Positions 1 through 11,137 of a stretch of DNA of 64,000 nt are shown one piece after another (position 1 is the stretch's first letter; each line of letters starts with the position of its first letter). The position numbers were made by a program, and so were the translations under genes. This DNA is from Paraphysomonas bandaiensis (lineage: Eukaryota > Chrysophyceae): contig CBFFRP010000616.1 in NCBI GenBank assembly GCA_965644295.1, positions 62,001-126,000 on the forward strand, read 5' to 3'. The notes under the pieces are model-generated. The model did not search any database. It saw only the letters and a program-made list of their open reading frames with translations, and was not told where the DNA came from.

Positions 1-1466
1 GGCACAAGGGTGCAGCGTAATTCCTCAGCAGATACGCCAGCCGCTTCTCAGCTGGCAGTAGAGAGTGGCGCCTTTGCCCTCCCTCATCCCTTCAAGACTG
101 ACGGTGCTGTGGCCGCCAATTACAGGTGCACACTCATATCTCTCTTTCCTCTTTCTGAGGGAGTTGGATGGTGGTTTCAGGCAGTACGGTGCGCATGAGG
201 CGGCGACAGACATGAGTCTATGCGAGGATGCTTACTTCGTTATTGGTGTAGAAACGCCATGCAAGGGGACGCAGGTAGGCTAACTCCACGAGATGGTATA
301 CTGCCTAACAGTATGTGCAGGTGTATGCCTGTGTGGCTGATGGCGTCGGTAGCTGGAGACAATATGGAATAGATCCGCGGCTGTACGCCAAAAGGTCTCC
401 TCCTTTAGTGCTTCACTTTTTACTCTTATCGAATTGCAGACTCGTGGAGAACGCCCAGACGGTAATAGAATCTGAGAGCAAGGGGAGGTTGGAGGCAACC
501 TCACTGTTCGGCCAAGACTTGGGTATAGAGTCTGAGGCATTGCACCCCTATGACATTATCATGGAAGCGTGGCACATAACCTCAGCTGAAAAGGTTCAAG
601 GTAGCTCCACCATATGCGTGGCTACTGTCGACTACAACCTCAGTCAGCTGTTGTACTCTAATGTTGGCGATGGCGGATTGATGGTTCTCCGCCACATTGA
701 CTCTGAGACAGCGGGGTATATGCGAGACAGACATATGCCCCGCGACATGCGCAAACACGATCTCCGAGTTGCATATCTTTCCCAGCAGCAGCTTCGATCA
801 TTCAACCTACCCTTCCAGCTCGGCTACATGTAAGTCCCTGTCCTGTCATCTCTGTCGCACTCTTCATTAGTATCGCAGCGACAGCGAAACAGATTATGAA
901 GGATCCTTTGAATCTCCTGTTGATGCTGACACAGGTTGGTGTATACTGCACTACTTCAGCTCAGCTTACAGTTGATTTTGCACAGCTTCCATTCCGGTGC
1001 TTCCAGGTGATATTATCATCCTTGCGACAGATGGGCTGTTCGATAATGTGGAGCTCAGTAAGTTTCTTTTACGAAGTTTACCTTTCCTTCTCTAACGAAC
1101 TATGCAGCTGATATTATCAGTATAGTGGGACAGTGGGAAAATAAGCACTTCCCACCGTCTGCAAAGTACCCCGTCAAGGGCGAGGTGCGTGGGCATTTAA
1201 AGTTGATAATTTCTTATGTGGGTTATGGCGTGTATGTGTAGGCTCTCAAGTATCCCCTGCAACACAGCGGTGCCTCCTCTGGAGACACAGTGTGTGCTGA
1301 ATTGGCTGAAACGTTGGTGCGCATTGCCCGACAGTATTCTCTGGACTCGAGCCGCGATTCTCCCTTCGCTGTCCTTGCCAAGGAGAACGATATAATGTGG
1401 GGAGGCGGTATGCCGGATGATACCTCTGTCGTGGTAATGAGAGTAGTCTCATCGACGTCACCATGA
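1..1466 (+). CDS. PPM/PP2C-type Ser/Thr phosphatase, PPTC7-like (5' end outside window)
   Basis: Metal-dependent protein phosphatase of the PPM family, closest in layout to PPTC7/Ptc7, which acts in or on mitochondria in animals and yeast; location here is inferred only. Exons: 1-125, 181-274, 321-394, 440-829, 879-934, 986-1057, 1108-1184, 1242-1466, joined by seven GT-AG introns of 45-57 nt; all phases agree and give 370 residues in the window. Visible family motifs in order: CEDAY (metal-binding acid, about residue 57), VADGVGSW (residues 78-85), GSST, NVGDGG, ATDGLFDN and GGGMPDDTSVVV near the C terminus. These cover the metal-coordinating aspartates and the usual end of the fold, so the C-terminal half looks complete and active. 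The start codon lies left of the window. No frameshift or stop seen once introns are removed. Confidence 0.88.
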
Positions 1467-2093
1467 GTGTGGCCAGTCGACACTTACATCCTACCACCTT
1501 CTCAGCTCATCCCTTTCAGCGGTCACTTCTAGAGTCTAATCACGGGTGGAAATATGCGTGTAAAACCAGCCCCTACTAAATAGCATCGCGGTGAATTTAT
1601 TTTTGGGTGGTTCAGATACTTCGTATAGAGTAGAATTATTTGTCAGTAGTTTAGGTTTCTATCATGGAATGCATTTGAGTGACTTGCCTTCACACTATAT
1701 TGCTTTTAATTTAAGATGTTTTGAACCGATTTCCGGAAGCTGTGTATTTTTTTTATATTGTGCACGAGTTGCATATTATAGTAAGTTCTGTGATATACGA
1801 CGTCCCTTTAACTTTTTCGAGATCACTTTTCTTACTTGGTGATAAAATTTTACAGAATTTTATTGGAAACTATAAAATATATAATTGAAATTTGACATAA
1901 CTGCATAAATAACGCAGAAATTGACGGGAAGATATAAAAATGAGACGAGGTAATAATAAAGAGTTTGAGTTCAACAATGACAAGATTAATCAGAAGTGTT
2001 TATGATATTCACCGCTCGCATCTTAACAGCACTCTTCACCCATGAATTAATGATATTTTGACCAACGTTCATCACTCTTATATTCTTTTGTGT
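1467..2093. other. AT-rich spacer, nothing recognised
   Basis: Downstream of the phosphatase gene. I see no coding exon, RNA gene or clear repeat here. The short open frame at 1591-1842 has no similarity I recognise and is probably chance. Confidence 0.6.
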
Positions 2094-2986
2094 CCCTCAA
2101 CAAAGTCGGACTTGCACCTTTGCGTAGTGTTCAGAGGGGGATAAGTGATAAGTACTGGAGATATTCTCTCTGGGAAACTAACGGGAGCCGTAAACATAGA
2201 CAGGAGATATTGTTCTGTCCACTCATAGCCTAATGCTCGTTTCACCTATATATACTAGTAGTATAAGTGTCACTTGTGTAGACGCCGTTGGGCCTTGACG
2301 AATAAACAGGCATCCGGGATGGCGCACCTGAAGAGCTGAAGAGAATCTGGGGTGTTGGGCTGGCTGCTGATGTCAATCATTCGGGCTATTCACCTTAACG
2401 ACTCAAAAAACCTTAAGTCAGCAGATGTTAAAAGTATATATCAACATTCTGCTTGCTCACGGCGTTTGCTTTGAGTGATAGAGCAAAAGTGGTGCTTGCG
2501 GCAACGCACAAGCAGCTTTCGTAGTGTTAAATAATAGGATAATAGAGTTTGTACGTTTGTGCACTAGTTTTAGTTACAGGTAGACGTCTATCTTAGATAG
2601 CTAGTAGCTAGTAGAGACTAGTTTTCATCTCTACTAGCTACTATAAGCTGGTACGGATTCTTAACGCCTATTGTTAATAATAAGCCTATCAACACATATT
2701 GTTTTGTGTGCTCTTGATGATGTACTTGAGCATTTTGAATATACCTGATATCTGCTGACTTCAGCAGCAGGCAGCCCAAAACCCCGGTTACTCTTGATGT
2801 GGTCCCATTCCTGGATGCCTGATTATTCGTCAAGGTCCAAAAAGACGTCTCTACACAATGTTGAGTTCTGCTATATATGGGAGCAATTGAAACCTGTAGA
2901 TATAAGGTATTTAAATTACAGTAGTATTCAATTGTAGTGTGAGAACAAGTTAATGACGATAAGTATATATAGTGGTAAAACGGAAT
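2094..2986 (+). repeat. Composite SINE-like repeat, left arm of a large inverted pair
   Basis: Begins with the family 5' end CCCTCAACAAAGTCGG, shared with the copies at 9674, 15836 and (minus) 9275. The plus-strand copy runs to about 2690 and is followed, in reverse, by a partial second copy (about 2750-2880, reading as the family head on the minus strand). The whole composite is repeated in inverted orientation at 8432-9275 with only scattered substitutions (about 95% identical in the stretches I compared). It carries the LINE-related tail segment (GCACAAGCAGC...GTTAAATA). No coding capacity. Confidence 0.75.
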
Positions 2987-3134
2987 ATAGTGACGATGAT
3001 GCAAGTTGTAGTGACGAAGTAAGATCGTACGAGAAATGAGTGGTAGTAGAGAGACAACATGAAATTGATGAAAGATAAGAGATATTGATTATAATTTATA
3101 ATTCTCAGCATTGAGTATAAGAAGAAGTTACGTT

Positions 3135-3180
3135 CTGTTGTTAAGTTAATACTTCTCATATAATAATGTCAAACTTTGAT
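3135..3180 (+). repeat. Short direct repeat (partner at 3521-3563)
   Basis: The sequence around the start of the gag-like fragment (from CTGTTGTTAAGTTAATAC to AAACTTTGAT) occurs again at 3521-3563 with a 3-bp deletion. The second copy interrupts the gag-like reading and is followed by ACACAAGTGACACTTAT, a string also found in the SINE-like family. It probably marks a later insertion or a template-switch junction inside the decayed element. Confidence 0.6.
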
Positions 3181-3778
3181 AATATGGTAGCGGATGGTAG
3201 TTTCGCAAGTGGTTCGGAATGGAAACACCTTCCGAAGTTCGATCAGTTCGGTGTTGTGAACTGGACGAGGCGATTGAGAGTTTGGCTCATGAGGAAGAAC
3301 CGGAATCATCTTGGACTGGAGGGACGACCGCATCGACCTGCTGACAATATGCGTCCCCACAGCTGTGTAAAACAAGTATAAGGATGACCTCGACAAGTGG
3401 TTGGAGAGGAAAGACACCTGCATCAGTTCCATCTTTGAAGCTGTTTAACCTGTGGCGGAGGCTCTCGAAATTGTCGATCAATACTTCCGAGAGAAGGACA
3501 TGCTTCCACTTGATGATCCTCTGTTGTTAAGTTAATACTTCTCATATAATGTCAAACTTTGATACACAAGTGACACTTATATTAGTGTCTCTTGTACCGC
3601 ACACAAGCATTGACCTCGTCGCCAAAATTACACCTGCCTAGATTGGTAAGAATAATATGATTTCCAAACTACTGATAGACATCTTTAAACTAGAGAAGGG
3701 TATTGAGCATTACATATACGCTATGGATCGAGCTGAACTTAGTCTTGTAGCTCAAGGTCAAGAGGAAAGAAACGTGTA
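3166..3778 (+). pseudogene. Decayed retrotransposon gag-like fragment
   Basis: Three frame-shifted pieces read together like the gag region of an LTR retrotransposon: an N-terminal piece with KFDQFGVVNW and a Trp-Leu-Gly-rich stretch (3166-3375), a second with DLDKWLERKD and ALEIVDQYFREKD (about 3384-3520, one in-frame stop), and a third with KLEKGIEHYIYAMDR (about 3650-3778). The spacing of Trp, Leu and Tyr resembles copia-type gag (UBN2-like) proteins. This is an impression from pattern, not a database match. No protease, integrase or reverse transcriptase follows, and no LTR pair is visible, so this is a relic. Confidence 0.45.
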
Positions 3779-4724
3779 GTCGACCATCATACAATAAAAA
3801 AGAAATTTATAACGAGAGGTAAACCTTCCCGCCATTATAGCAGCCATTACAATAGCCATTAAGGGCAATAAATGACCATAATCTTTAATAATTTCCAAGT
3901 TCTAATTCAAATATGTCCTTATACTAAATATAGTAAATAATTGCAAACTTCCAGCGACCAGCTAGCATGTTAGAATTGGACTTTTCACTGAAGTTAACTT
4001 TGCTCTACACGTAAACCGTAATCTTGCTATGTTGAACACAATGCACTTTCAAGTAAGAAATTATTATTCTGAACACTTCACTGCATATATATTCGTGTAA
4101 CATATGTTGAAACGTCTGTTTATCATATGTTCATCAGTCAGTTCTATATCTTGTGTAGTCACACATCAGTAACTAACTTTAATTTCTTTATATCTATAAT
4201 CACCCGTTACACCTATGAGTTGACTTCATCTATTGCACACTATTAACTCACTTCAATTGCACAATATATATCACATCATATTGAAGAACTCAACATAGCA
4301 ATTATTACGTATATTCCATTCAATTAATCATTACGCAGCAGTCTTGATGGTTTGTAATCAGCAATATAATACTAGTCATTAACCACTTCGCTTGCAAGCA
4401 ATATATTGTTTCCTTGCCCTGATAAGTTCCCTGTAGGGTACCACGATTATTTGTTATCTATATATATTGAAGAATATGTCTTCGCCATAATGTTGTGACA
4501 GAAATAATGTTGTTGACTAAGTTATTTCAAAACGCAACTTCCTCAATGAGTATGATTATGACAATCTAATTATAACGCTTAACTTACAATTATGATTCGA
4601 CAGCAGTCATCTATGAATACATTTTTATTGCTGTATTCGTTTTCAAGAAAGAGATCACATCAAAAGTCCGTCTAACTTTATAATCCAAACGTGCACAACA
4701 TTGCGATGCAATGAACTACTGTGG
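3779..4724. other. AT-rich spacer, nothing recognised
   Basis: Between the gag relic and the 3' end of the minus-strand coiled-coil gene. Very AT-rich, without open frames of note, RNA-gene signature or repeat I could match elsewhere in the window. Confidence 0.6.
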
Positions 4725-6163
4725 CTAGATATCATTCAAATCTCCGTCATCATTATCGTCAGCAAGATCCACACCAAAGACAGAAAAATCATGCGCTGAC
4801 ACCGTCGGAGCCATGGCGAGAACTGGGTGAGAGTGTGGTGATCGATGTGACTCCACCAAAAGGGGTGAAGGGGCTCGAACAATCTCATCAGGAGCTGGAA
4901 GTTCAGACCTGTCATCTTCACCTGATCAAACCCATTGTTACACACACCAGCTGTAGTAAATCGCAATCGTTGCGAGCAGGAATGCACGTATAAATCATTG
5001 TCACGTACCCTGGGTCAGAATGAGCGATTCCGCGAATCTGAAAGAGTCTAGCGCGGCGTATGGAGGACCGCTACTATCATCTCCTCCGTCATCACTGTTG
5101 TATTCTTGAGTTATGATTAAACTTTCCGCATAACGGAAGCTATCAATTGCCCGGCTCTTTATTGCACCTAGAATACCCGCCATAGTCAGCATGCCATCGG
5201 CTGACCCGGTGGTGGAACATTGCATAAGCTGTTCTTTAGTCTGGGGGGGATCAGAACACTGTCGCTGCCCACTATCCTCATTTCCCCCAGGTGACGAATC
5301 CAACTCCTCACCAGTTGAAGGGTCGATGCCAAATACATTGAACTGGCCACTGTAAGGTTTGAAATCCGAAGCAACCAGAGGAGCCTCACGCCCACCTATA
5401 TGAAACGCGAAACGAGGGGTGCATCAGAAAAGAATTCAAGCCAACAGCGGTACCCTCACCTGTGTGGGATTCTATCATGGTCATCACAGCGGGGCAAGAC
5501 CGCACTCTCACCGGAGGCCTCTTAGATGGTTGCAGCTTGTCTTCCTCGTCCGTCCCCTTACCTTCAGGAATTGACACACATTTACTCCTTTGCTCATCAT
5601 GCAAGCGAGAAACGGTCTGTAAATACTTATCGCGACTAATAATATCTTTACTCTCCCCAGCAGGACCGACAGATAGAACAGCACTTTCATGATCTGCCGC
5701 CCAGGACCCTGCACACGCATAGGCCCATGTAAGGTCTAACTATGAGCACAGGAATGATCTCACCGCTTCTGGCTCTACTCTCTTTCTTCAACGCATATCC
5801 ACTGCTCTCAGATGAATACCGGCCGACCATTCCCTGCATGGCGGCTCCTCTTTGTCTGATAGGTATGGATGTGGAGGGTGGAGGGGATGCACGGGATACA
5901 GAGGGGTCAGCAGAGGGTCTCATTGAGGTGAACTTATGACGCTCTCGCACTAATATCTGATCCCTCAGCTGCTCCTCAGTCCGAATGAGGTGCTGCTTAT
6001 CCACACGCAGCTGAGAGAGTTTTGGCTCCCAGAAAGATGTTTTATTGTCGTTAAGTATGTGAGCCTCCGCCTCCTCTATACCACACTCCAGCACACTCAG
6101 ATCACTCAACACACGATCAAGAAGAGACCGGAGATCACGCAACTCCCTGTCGATAGAGGACAT
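4725..6163 (-). CDS. Coiled-coil protein of unknown function
   Basis: Not recognised. Minus-strand exons 6163-5764, 5708-5460, 5395-5009 and 4921-4725, with introns of 55, 64 and 87 nt, all in phase 1; the join gives 410 residues from ATG at 6163 to TAG. The first roughly 75 residues are strongly helical and heptad-like (ELRDLRSLLDRVLSDLSVLE and a Gln/Leu/Arg-rich second helix), suggesting a coiled coil. A Ser/Pro-rich linker follows. The C-terminal half is acidic and low in complexity and contains two short motifs, each present twice: VFG-I/V-D (FNVFGID, FSVFGVD) and SFR-Y/F-AESLI. Such motifs in a disordered acidic tail are often docking sites, but no partner can be named. It is divergent from the zinc-finger gene at 6777, with a 613-bp microsatellite-filled spacer between. 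The last intron is the least certain; without it the protein would end 65 residues earlier, at 5001. Confidence 0.7.
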
Positions 6164-6242
6164 GCTGCGGGTGAAGGCTTATGATGGTTTATATATGCTA
6201 TCGATGAACAAGATATGAACAAGACTACTACACTGCACATGA

Positions 6243-6731
6243 ATGTATGTATGTATGTATGTATGTATGTATGTATGTATGTATGGTATGTATGTATGTA
6301 TGTATGTATGTATGTATGTATGTATGTATGTATGTATGTATGTATGTATGTATGTATGTATGTATGTATGTATGTATGTATGTATGTATGTATGTATGTA
6401 TGTATGTATGTATGTATGTAGGTATGTATGTATGTAGGTATTATGTATGTATGTATGTATGTATGTATGTATGTATGTATGTATGTATGTATGTATGTAT
6501 GTATGTATGTATGTATGTATGTATGTAGGTAGGTAGGTAGGTAGGTAGGTAGGTAGGTAGGTAGGTAGATAGGTAGGTATGTGTATGTATGTAGGTATGT
6601 ATGTATGTATGTATGTATGTATGTATGTATGTATGTATGTATGTATGTATGTATGTATGTAGGTAGGTAGGTAGGTAGGTAGGTAGGTAGGTAGGTAGAT
6701 AGGTAGGTATGTGTATGTATGTAGGTATGTA
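6243..6731. repeat. Tetranucleotide microsatellite (ATGT)n / (GTAG)n
   Basis: About 490 bp of nearly uninterrupted ATGT units with two blocks of GTAG units (about 6526-6580 and 6660-6710). It fills most of the spacer between two divergently transcribed genes, so any promoter elements must lie in the short flanks (6164-6242, 6732-6776) or in the repeat itself. The open frames reading MYVC or THIH across it are artefacts of the 4-bp period. Confidence 0.97.
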
Positions 6732-6776
6732 TATTAATATATGGTTATGTGTATGTATCTGTAGTGTGTTAGTAGG

Positions 6777-7906
6777 ATGATATCTTGTCCCTGCTGTGGG
6801 AAGATGTTTACTCATATGAGCATATCAGGGCATGTGGAATACTGTTTGTCTCGATCAGAGGAACACAGAGAGAAGGAGAACGCCCGCCCCCCCTCTGTGT
6901 CTGCTGATGGTCCAGTTAAGAGAAAGAGGCTCAAGCTGTCCTCGACATCGACATTAGGAGCATCAGATAAAAGCACTTCTGCTAAAGCCTCGCCTTCTTC
7001 CTCAGTGGCCCCTCTTGCCCCTACTATAGTCTCGTCCTCATCCTCAGTGGCTCCTCTTGCCCCTTCTAAAGCCTCGTCCTCTTTATCGTACGACTGTGCT
7101 ACTCCAGTTGCTTCGTCGCACTTCTTTAACAACATATCTTTTTCGGTATGATTTGGCTATTATTCATACGTGATGACATGTTGTGATATCAGGAAATACA
7201 CTTTGCACCTGAGGACAAGATATCCATTGCAGAGAAAGGGGTGAAGCGTAGTTTGGATATCAACGAAAAGCTGTTTAAGTATGTTTTTCGCCTTCCCCCT
7301 ATGGTGGAATGTTCTTGTGATGATGACACCAAAACGGATGATGAGGAGATGGAATGTTATCATTTCGGATTTAGATGGTGGTGTTATAATAAAAAAGTGC
7401 TAGGCTCCCTCGAGCCATCAGTGGACCGACTAACAGAAGGAGAGGGAGTTGCTGTGGTAATACGGAGTGGGGGTGCTACAATGAGAGATGCACCGGACAT
7501 CGATACTTCCTCTGTAGTGGGAAGGCTTGCCTCAGGAGCACTATTTCTGTTTACTGAGACGCTAGTGCTTCCTGCTCCAGATGATGAATGTGTTCCAGTG
7601 ACCCGGCTGCGAGGTCGCCCAGCAGATATGAGTGCGCATCTCGACCATTCTGGAGAAATTTGGGTGTCTCTCACAGGTCGCACTGTGGATGACCACGCTC
7701 CCATTCTAGAGATACTGTCAATGCCTACTCCCCGTCTCCAACAAAATCAACGAACCGAGCCTTCGCCCTCTGTTTTGACTGACAGAAAAACTCCAAGCAT
7801 TCTTAGAGCCAAAAGCTGTCCTCTATGCGACATGCCGTTTGAGAGGAACGTGACTCTTTCAGAAAGAGAGGGTCACCTGGCCGAATGCTGTGCGTGGGGC
7901 ATGTGA
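6777..7906 (+). CDS. Protein with N- and C-terminal UBZ/RAD18-like zinc fingers
   Basis: Exons 6777-7145 and 7193-7906 with one 47-nt intron in phase 0; 360 residues. A C-x2-C-x11-H-x3-C finger lies at residues 4-23 and a C-x2-C-x15-H-x3-C finger at 332-355. Both have the CCHC spacing of UBZ4/RAD18-type fingers, which bind ubiquitin in DNA-damage proteins. Between them lie a Ser/Ala/Pro low-complexity segment with a basic KRKRLKL stretch (possible nuclear signal) and a central region of about 200 residues that I do not recognise. Two duplicated SSSVAPLAP strings sit in the low-complexity part. Ubiquitin binding and nuclear location are inferences from the fingers alone. ATG at 6777 is the first in frame after the microsatellite. 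Confidence 0.72.
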
Positions 7907-8280
7907 TACGATAGATTTAGCACCGTCTACTACATTTATACTGTGTACATACATTGTTATAAGCTTCTGTAATAGCACATGAACATGTTTATTTTCAATT
8001 ATGTATGTTCGACATACCAGCATTACTACGCTGTTACAATCGATTGTAAGGTTTGTCGAATAGGATGTGATTACATAAAAATAAAAGTTTTTTTCTCTGG
8101 TAATAGCTATTTATTGGCTCATCATGTTGGATAAAATGTCTTGTAATACAACCGTAGTTTCCAAATGCTTAATTTGAAGAGAACACAAACTAACATCATA
8201 GATGACGACTCCTTCAACTAAAATATCGATCTATGGGTGATGAGTGACTACGTTCTAGTCTAAAAGTATTGTTTGTCGCA
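7907..8280. other. AT-rich spacer, nothing recognised
   Basis: 3' flank of the zinc-finger gene. AATAAA-like strings occur around 8080-8090 and could serve as its polyadenylation signal. Otherwise nothing recognised. Confidence 0.5.
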
Positions 8281-8431
8281 GTGAATGTTTGATTATTAGC
8301 AATAGGCGTCAATTCTTAAATCTGATATATCCTACTATTTAGCGCTACGAAAACTGCTTGTGCGTCGTCGTAAACACAAAGGCGCAGCCACTTTAGCTCT
8401 ATCACTCAAAGCCAATGTCATGAGTAAGCAG
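8281..8431 (-). repeat. Partial SINE-like copy, tail region
   Basis: Read on the minus strand this matches the tail of the family seen at 2448-2545, 9900-9990 and 16140-16349 (GCACAAGCAG, GTAGCGCTAAATAGTAGGAT, then ACGCCTATTGCTAATAATCA). It abuts the inner end of the right inverted arm, so it is likely a fragment truncated by that neighbour's insertion. Confidence 0.6.
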
Positions 8432-9275
8432 AATTCCGTTTTACCACTATATACTTATCGTCATTTATTCTCACAGTACGATTATAACAAGACTACAATT
8501 GAATACTACTGTAATTTAAATACCTTATATCTACAGGTTTCAATTGCTCTCATATATAGCAGAACTCAACATTGTGTAGAGACGTCTTTTTGGGCCTTGA
8601 CGAATAATCAGGCATCCAGGAATGGGCCCACATCAAGAGTAACCGGGGTTTTGGGCTGCCTGCTGCTGAAGTCAGCAGATATCAGGTATATTCAAAATGC
8701 TCAAGTACATCATCAAGAGCACACAAAACAATATGTGTTGATAGGCTTATTATTAACAATAGGCGTTAAGAATCCGTACCAGTTTTTAGTAGCTAGATGA
8801 AAACTAGTTTCTACTAGCTACTAGCTACTAGCTATCTAAGATAGACGTCTACCTGTAACTAAAACTAGTGTACAAACGTACAAACTCTATTATCCTATTA
8901 TTTAACACTACGAAAGCTGCTTGTGCGTTGCCGCAAGCACCACTTTTGCTCTTTCACTCAAAGCAAACGCCGTGAGCAAGCAGAATGTTGATATACCTGA
9001 CATCTGCTCACTTCAGGTTTTTTGAGTCGTTAAGGTGAATAGCCCGGATGATTGACATCAGCAGCCAGCCCAATACCCCAGATTCTCTTCAGCTCTTCAG
9101 GTGCGCCCATCCCGGATGCCTGTTTATTCGTCAAGGCCCAACGATGTCTACACAAGTGACACTTATACTAGTGTATATAGGTGAGTATATATTGCGCGGC
9201 TGGCGTAAATCTCCGGTACTTATCACTTATCCCTCTGAACACTACGAAAAGGTGCGAATTCGACTTTGTTTAGGG
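8432..9275 (-). repeat. Composite SINE-like repeat, right arm of the inverted pair
   Basis: Reverse complement of 2094-2986, ending on the family 5' head (CCCTAAACAAAGTCG on the minus strand). Together the arms enclose 5.4 kb with two complete genes and the gag relic. The open frames seen here (8360-8800, 9048-9308) are read-throughs of the repeat and are not counted as genes. Confidence 0.75.
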
Positions 9276-9673
9276 TATTGTTTGCCAGAATTGTGTTTAT
9301 ATTGTTGAAATTTATGCAATAACTTATGTTCCCCACTCTGAACTTAACAGCATGACGCGATCTGGACTAGCTGATAGTGTGTAAAAAGTACGCATCGCCA
9401 AAGAGAAAATCCTATTGGTCGTATCAAATGTTGACATGTTTGGTTATATTATATGGTTTAAAAACATAATCAACTGAATTTGATATATTTTCAATGCTTG
9501 AATTATAAATAAATTATAATCAATAGCACTTTTATCATTAATTATTGTCATTCGCCAAATCATGTTCAAACTAACAATCATATTCATATAGGATTTTAGA
9601 TAGACTATCACGATACTTCAACTCTATTAAACTAAATAATAGTAAGTACGAAAGCGTCACAAAACTTCAATCG
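9276..9673. other. AT-rich spacer, nothing recognised
   Basis: No exon, repeat or RNA-gene signature recognised. Confidence 0.55.
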
Positions 9674-9990
9674 CCCTCAACAGAGTCGGACTCGCACCTT
9701 TTCGTAATGTTCCGGGGGATAAGTACCGGAGATATTTCTCAGGGAAGCTAACGTCATCCGTAAACATAGACAGCAGATATTATTGTTCTGCCCACTCACA
9801 GCCTCTAATTATCGTTTCGAACTAAGGACACTAATATAAGTGTCACTTGTGTAAACATCTTCTTGGGCCCTGGAATGGGCCCGCCTGAAGGGAATCCGGG
9901 GTATTGGAGCGTTAAATAGTAGGATATTAGAGTTATGCATTCACTCTTAACTCTTACACGCCTATTTTGCTAGTAATCAAACATTCACTA
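9674..9990 (+). repeat. SINE-like element, internally deleted copy
   Basis: Starts with CCCTCAACAGAGTCGGACTCG, keeps the family head and the GTGTCACTTGTGTA segment, then jumps from the GGGCCCGCCTGAAGG segment straight to GCGTTAAATAGTAGGAT and the tail ending near AATCAAACATTCAC. Compared with the copy at 15836-16349 about 200 bp of the middle is missing. No clear target duplication found. Confidence 0.65.
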
Positions 9991-10495
9991 GTAGTGGATT
10001 GTCAATATTTTATCGTTGTTGAAATTTAAGTCGACTGCATAGAAAGTGTCACTTCGTGTTATTCTTTTCAACTAAGAGATTCTTATTTCCGGGGTTCTAT
10101 TCACTATGAAAACAGAAACAACATGAGGGCATACGCAGGATGGTTCAAAGCGGCTGTATAATATAGTGGTAATAGACACTGTTAATATACACTATACACC
10201 AGCTGTGCCCCTGTTATACGTAGCAGTTACAATTTACCCCAAAGTAAAATAGCAGTTGCAGCAGACACTATAATACAATACAAGTATCTTCTTCTGTAGT
10301 ATTTACATTATAATAAGATATACTATTTTCAGGTTTATTTATATAATTTTTAAGAAAAATTATAAAATAAAAATTGAGAATTATAATTTTTAGTATCAAA
10401 ACATATCATTAAATATACCCAGAAGGACGATTGATAAAAGTACTATGCAATATAAAAGATAAAGATCGACGTATTACTATATATTAAGCACCAAA

Positions 10496-10882
10496 TGTAA
10501 TCTTTCTGATGAGAAAGACCGTGTTTACAACGTTTTATATGAATTTAAAGTGCTTCCCAAACCGAGAATACACTGTCCAGAACACCAAACCGGTGAAACT
10601 GCCTCCTAACACAAGCAAACCGCGAGTATAGAATGAATTAAATTACGTTAAAACGTGTAAAGAAAAAGTGAAATCATACAACACTCTATCTTGCTGTGAA
10701 TCATCTACAGTTTACAGTATCATACTTGTACATATACGGGACTTATATCCCTTCAAGAATACAGTAACCGCAATGTATACTAAATAAACTGAAAATGAAA
10801 GTACAACAGCATGCTACCTAGAGTACCGCAGTATAACACCGTATAACTCCACGTATAACAGTAACTACAGGTATGCGTGACA
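10496..10882 (-). repeat. LTR (3' LTR of the minus-strand element)
   Basis: 387 bp, identical to 15162-15548. In element orientation it starts TGTCACGCATACC and ends AAGATTACA. The LTR presumably holds promoter and polyadenylation signals, but none was assigned with confidence. Confidence 0.95.
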
Positions 10883-10899
10883 CTACCCCTTCTCCCTCC
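10883..10899 (-). promoter_or_regulatory. Polypurine tract (plus-strand primer site)
   Basis: On the minus strand GGAGGGAGAAGGGGTAG directly precedes the 3' LTR. This is the position and composition expected of the polypurine tract that primes second-strand synthesis, and it confirms the element's orientation. Confidence 0.8.
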
Positions 10900-11137
10900 A
10901 GCTAGAGAAAAGAAATAGGAATACATATCTGGGATAGATAGAAGTAACACTTGTATCAGCCAATATAGCGTCATTCCAAGCATTAGCAAATAAATATCCA
11001 ATTCATGAAATAAAAGTAATAAACATACGTAGAGCAATATTATATAATAATAAGTATGAATAATAGTATGAATGTTATAATATATATATGTGATATAATC
11101 ATGAAATAAATATTAAATAAATAAAAGTAATCAACAA

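Noticed and set aside
1591-1842. 83-aa plus-strand frame downstream of the phosphatase
   Set aside because: AT-rich, no motif, no splice-site support or similarity recognised.
6215-6815. Frames reading MYVC repeats and THIH repeats
   Set aside because: Translation of the ATGT/GTAG microsatellite; a 4-bp repeat is open in several frames by chance.
8360-8800. 146-aa frame and its mirror at 2618-3004 as possible transposon protein
   Set aside because: Both are the same inverted repeat read through; no domain is visible and the substitutions between copies do not look protein-conserving.
10780-11037. Hydrophobic 85-aa frame, partly repeated at 15446-15628
   Set aside because: It reads across the LTR boundary and the polypurine tract; the LTR-derived part is the same chance frame in both LTRs.
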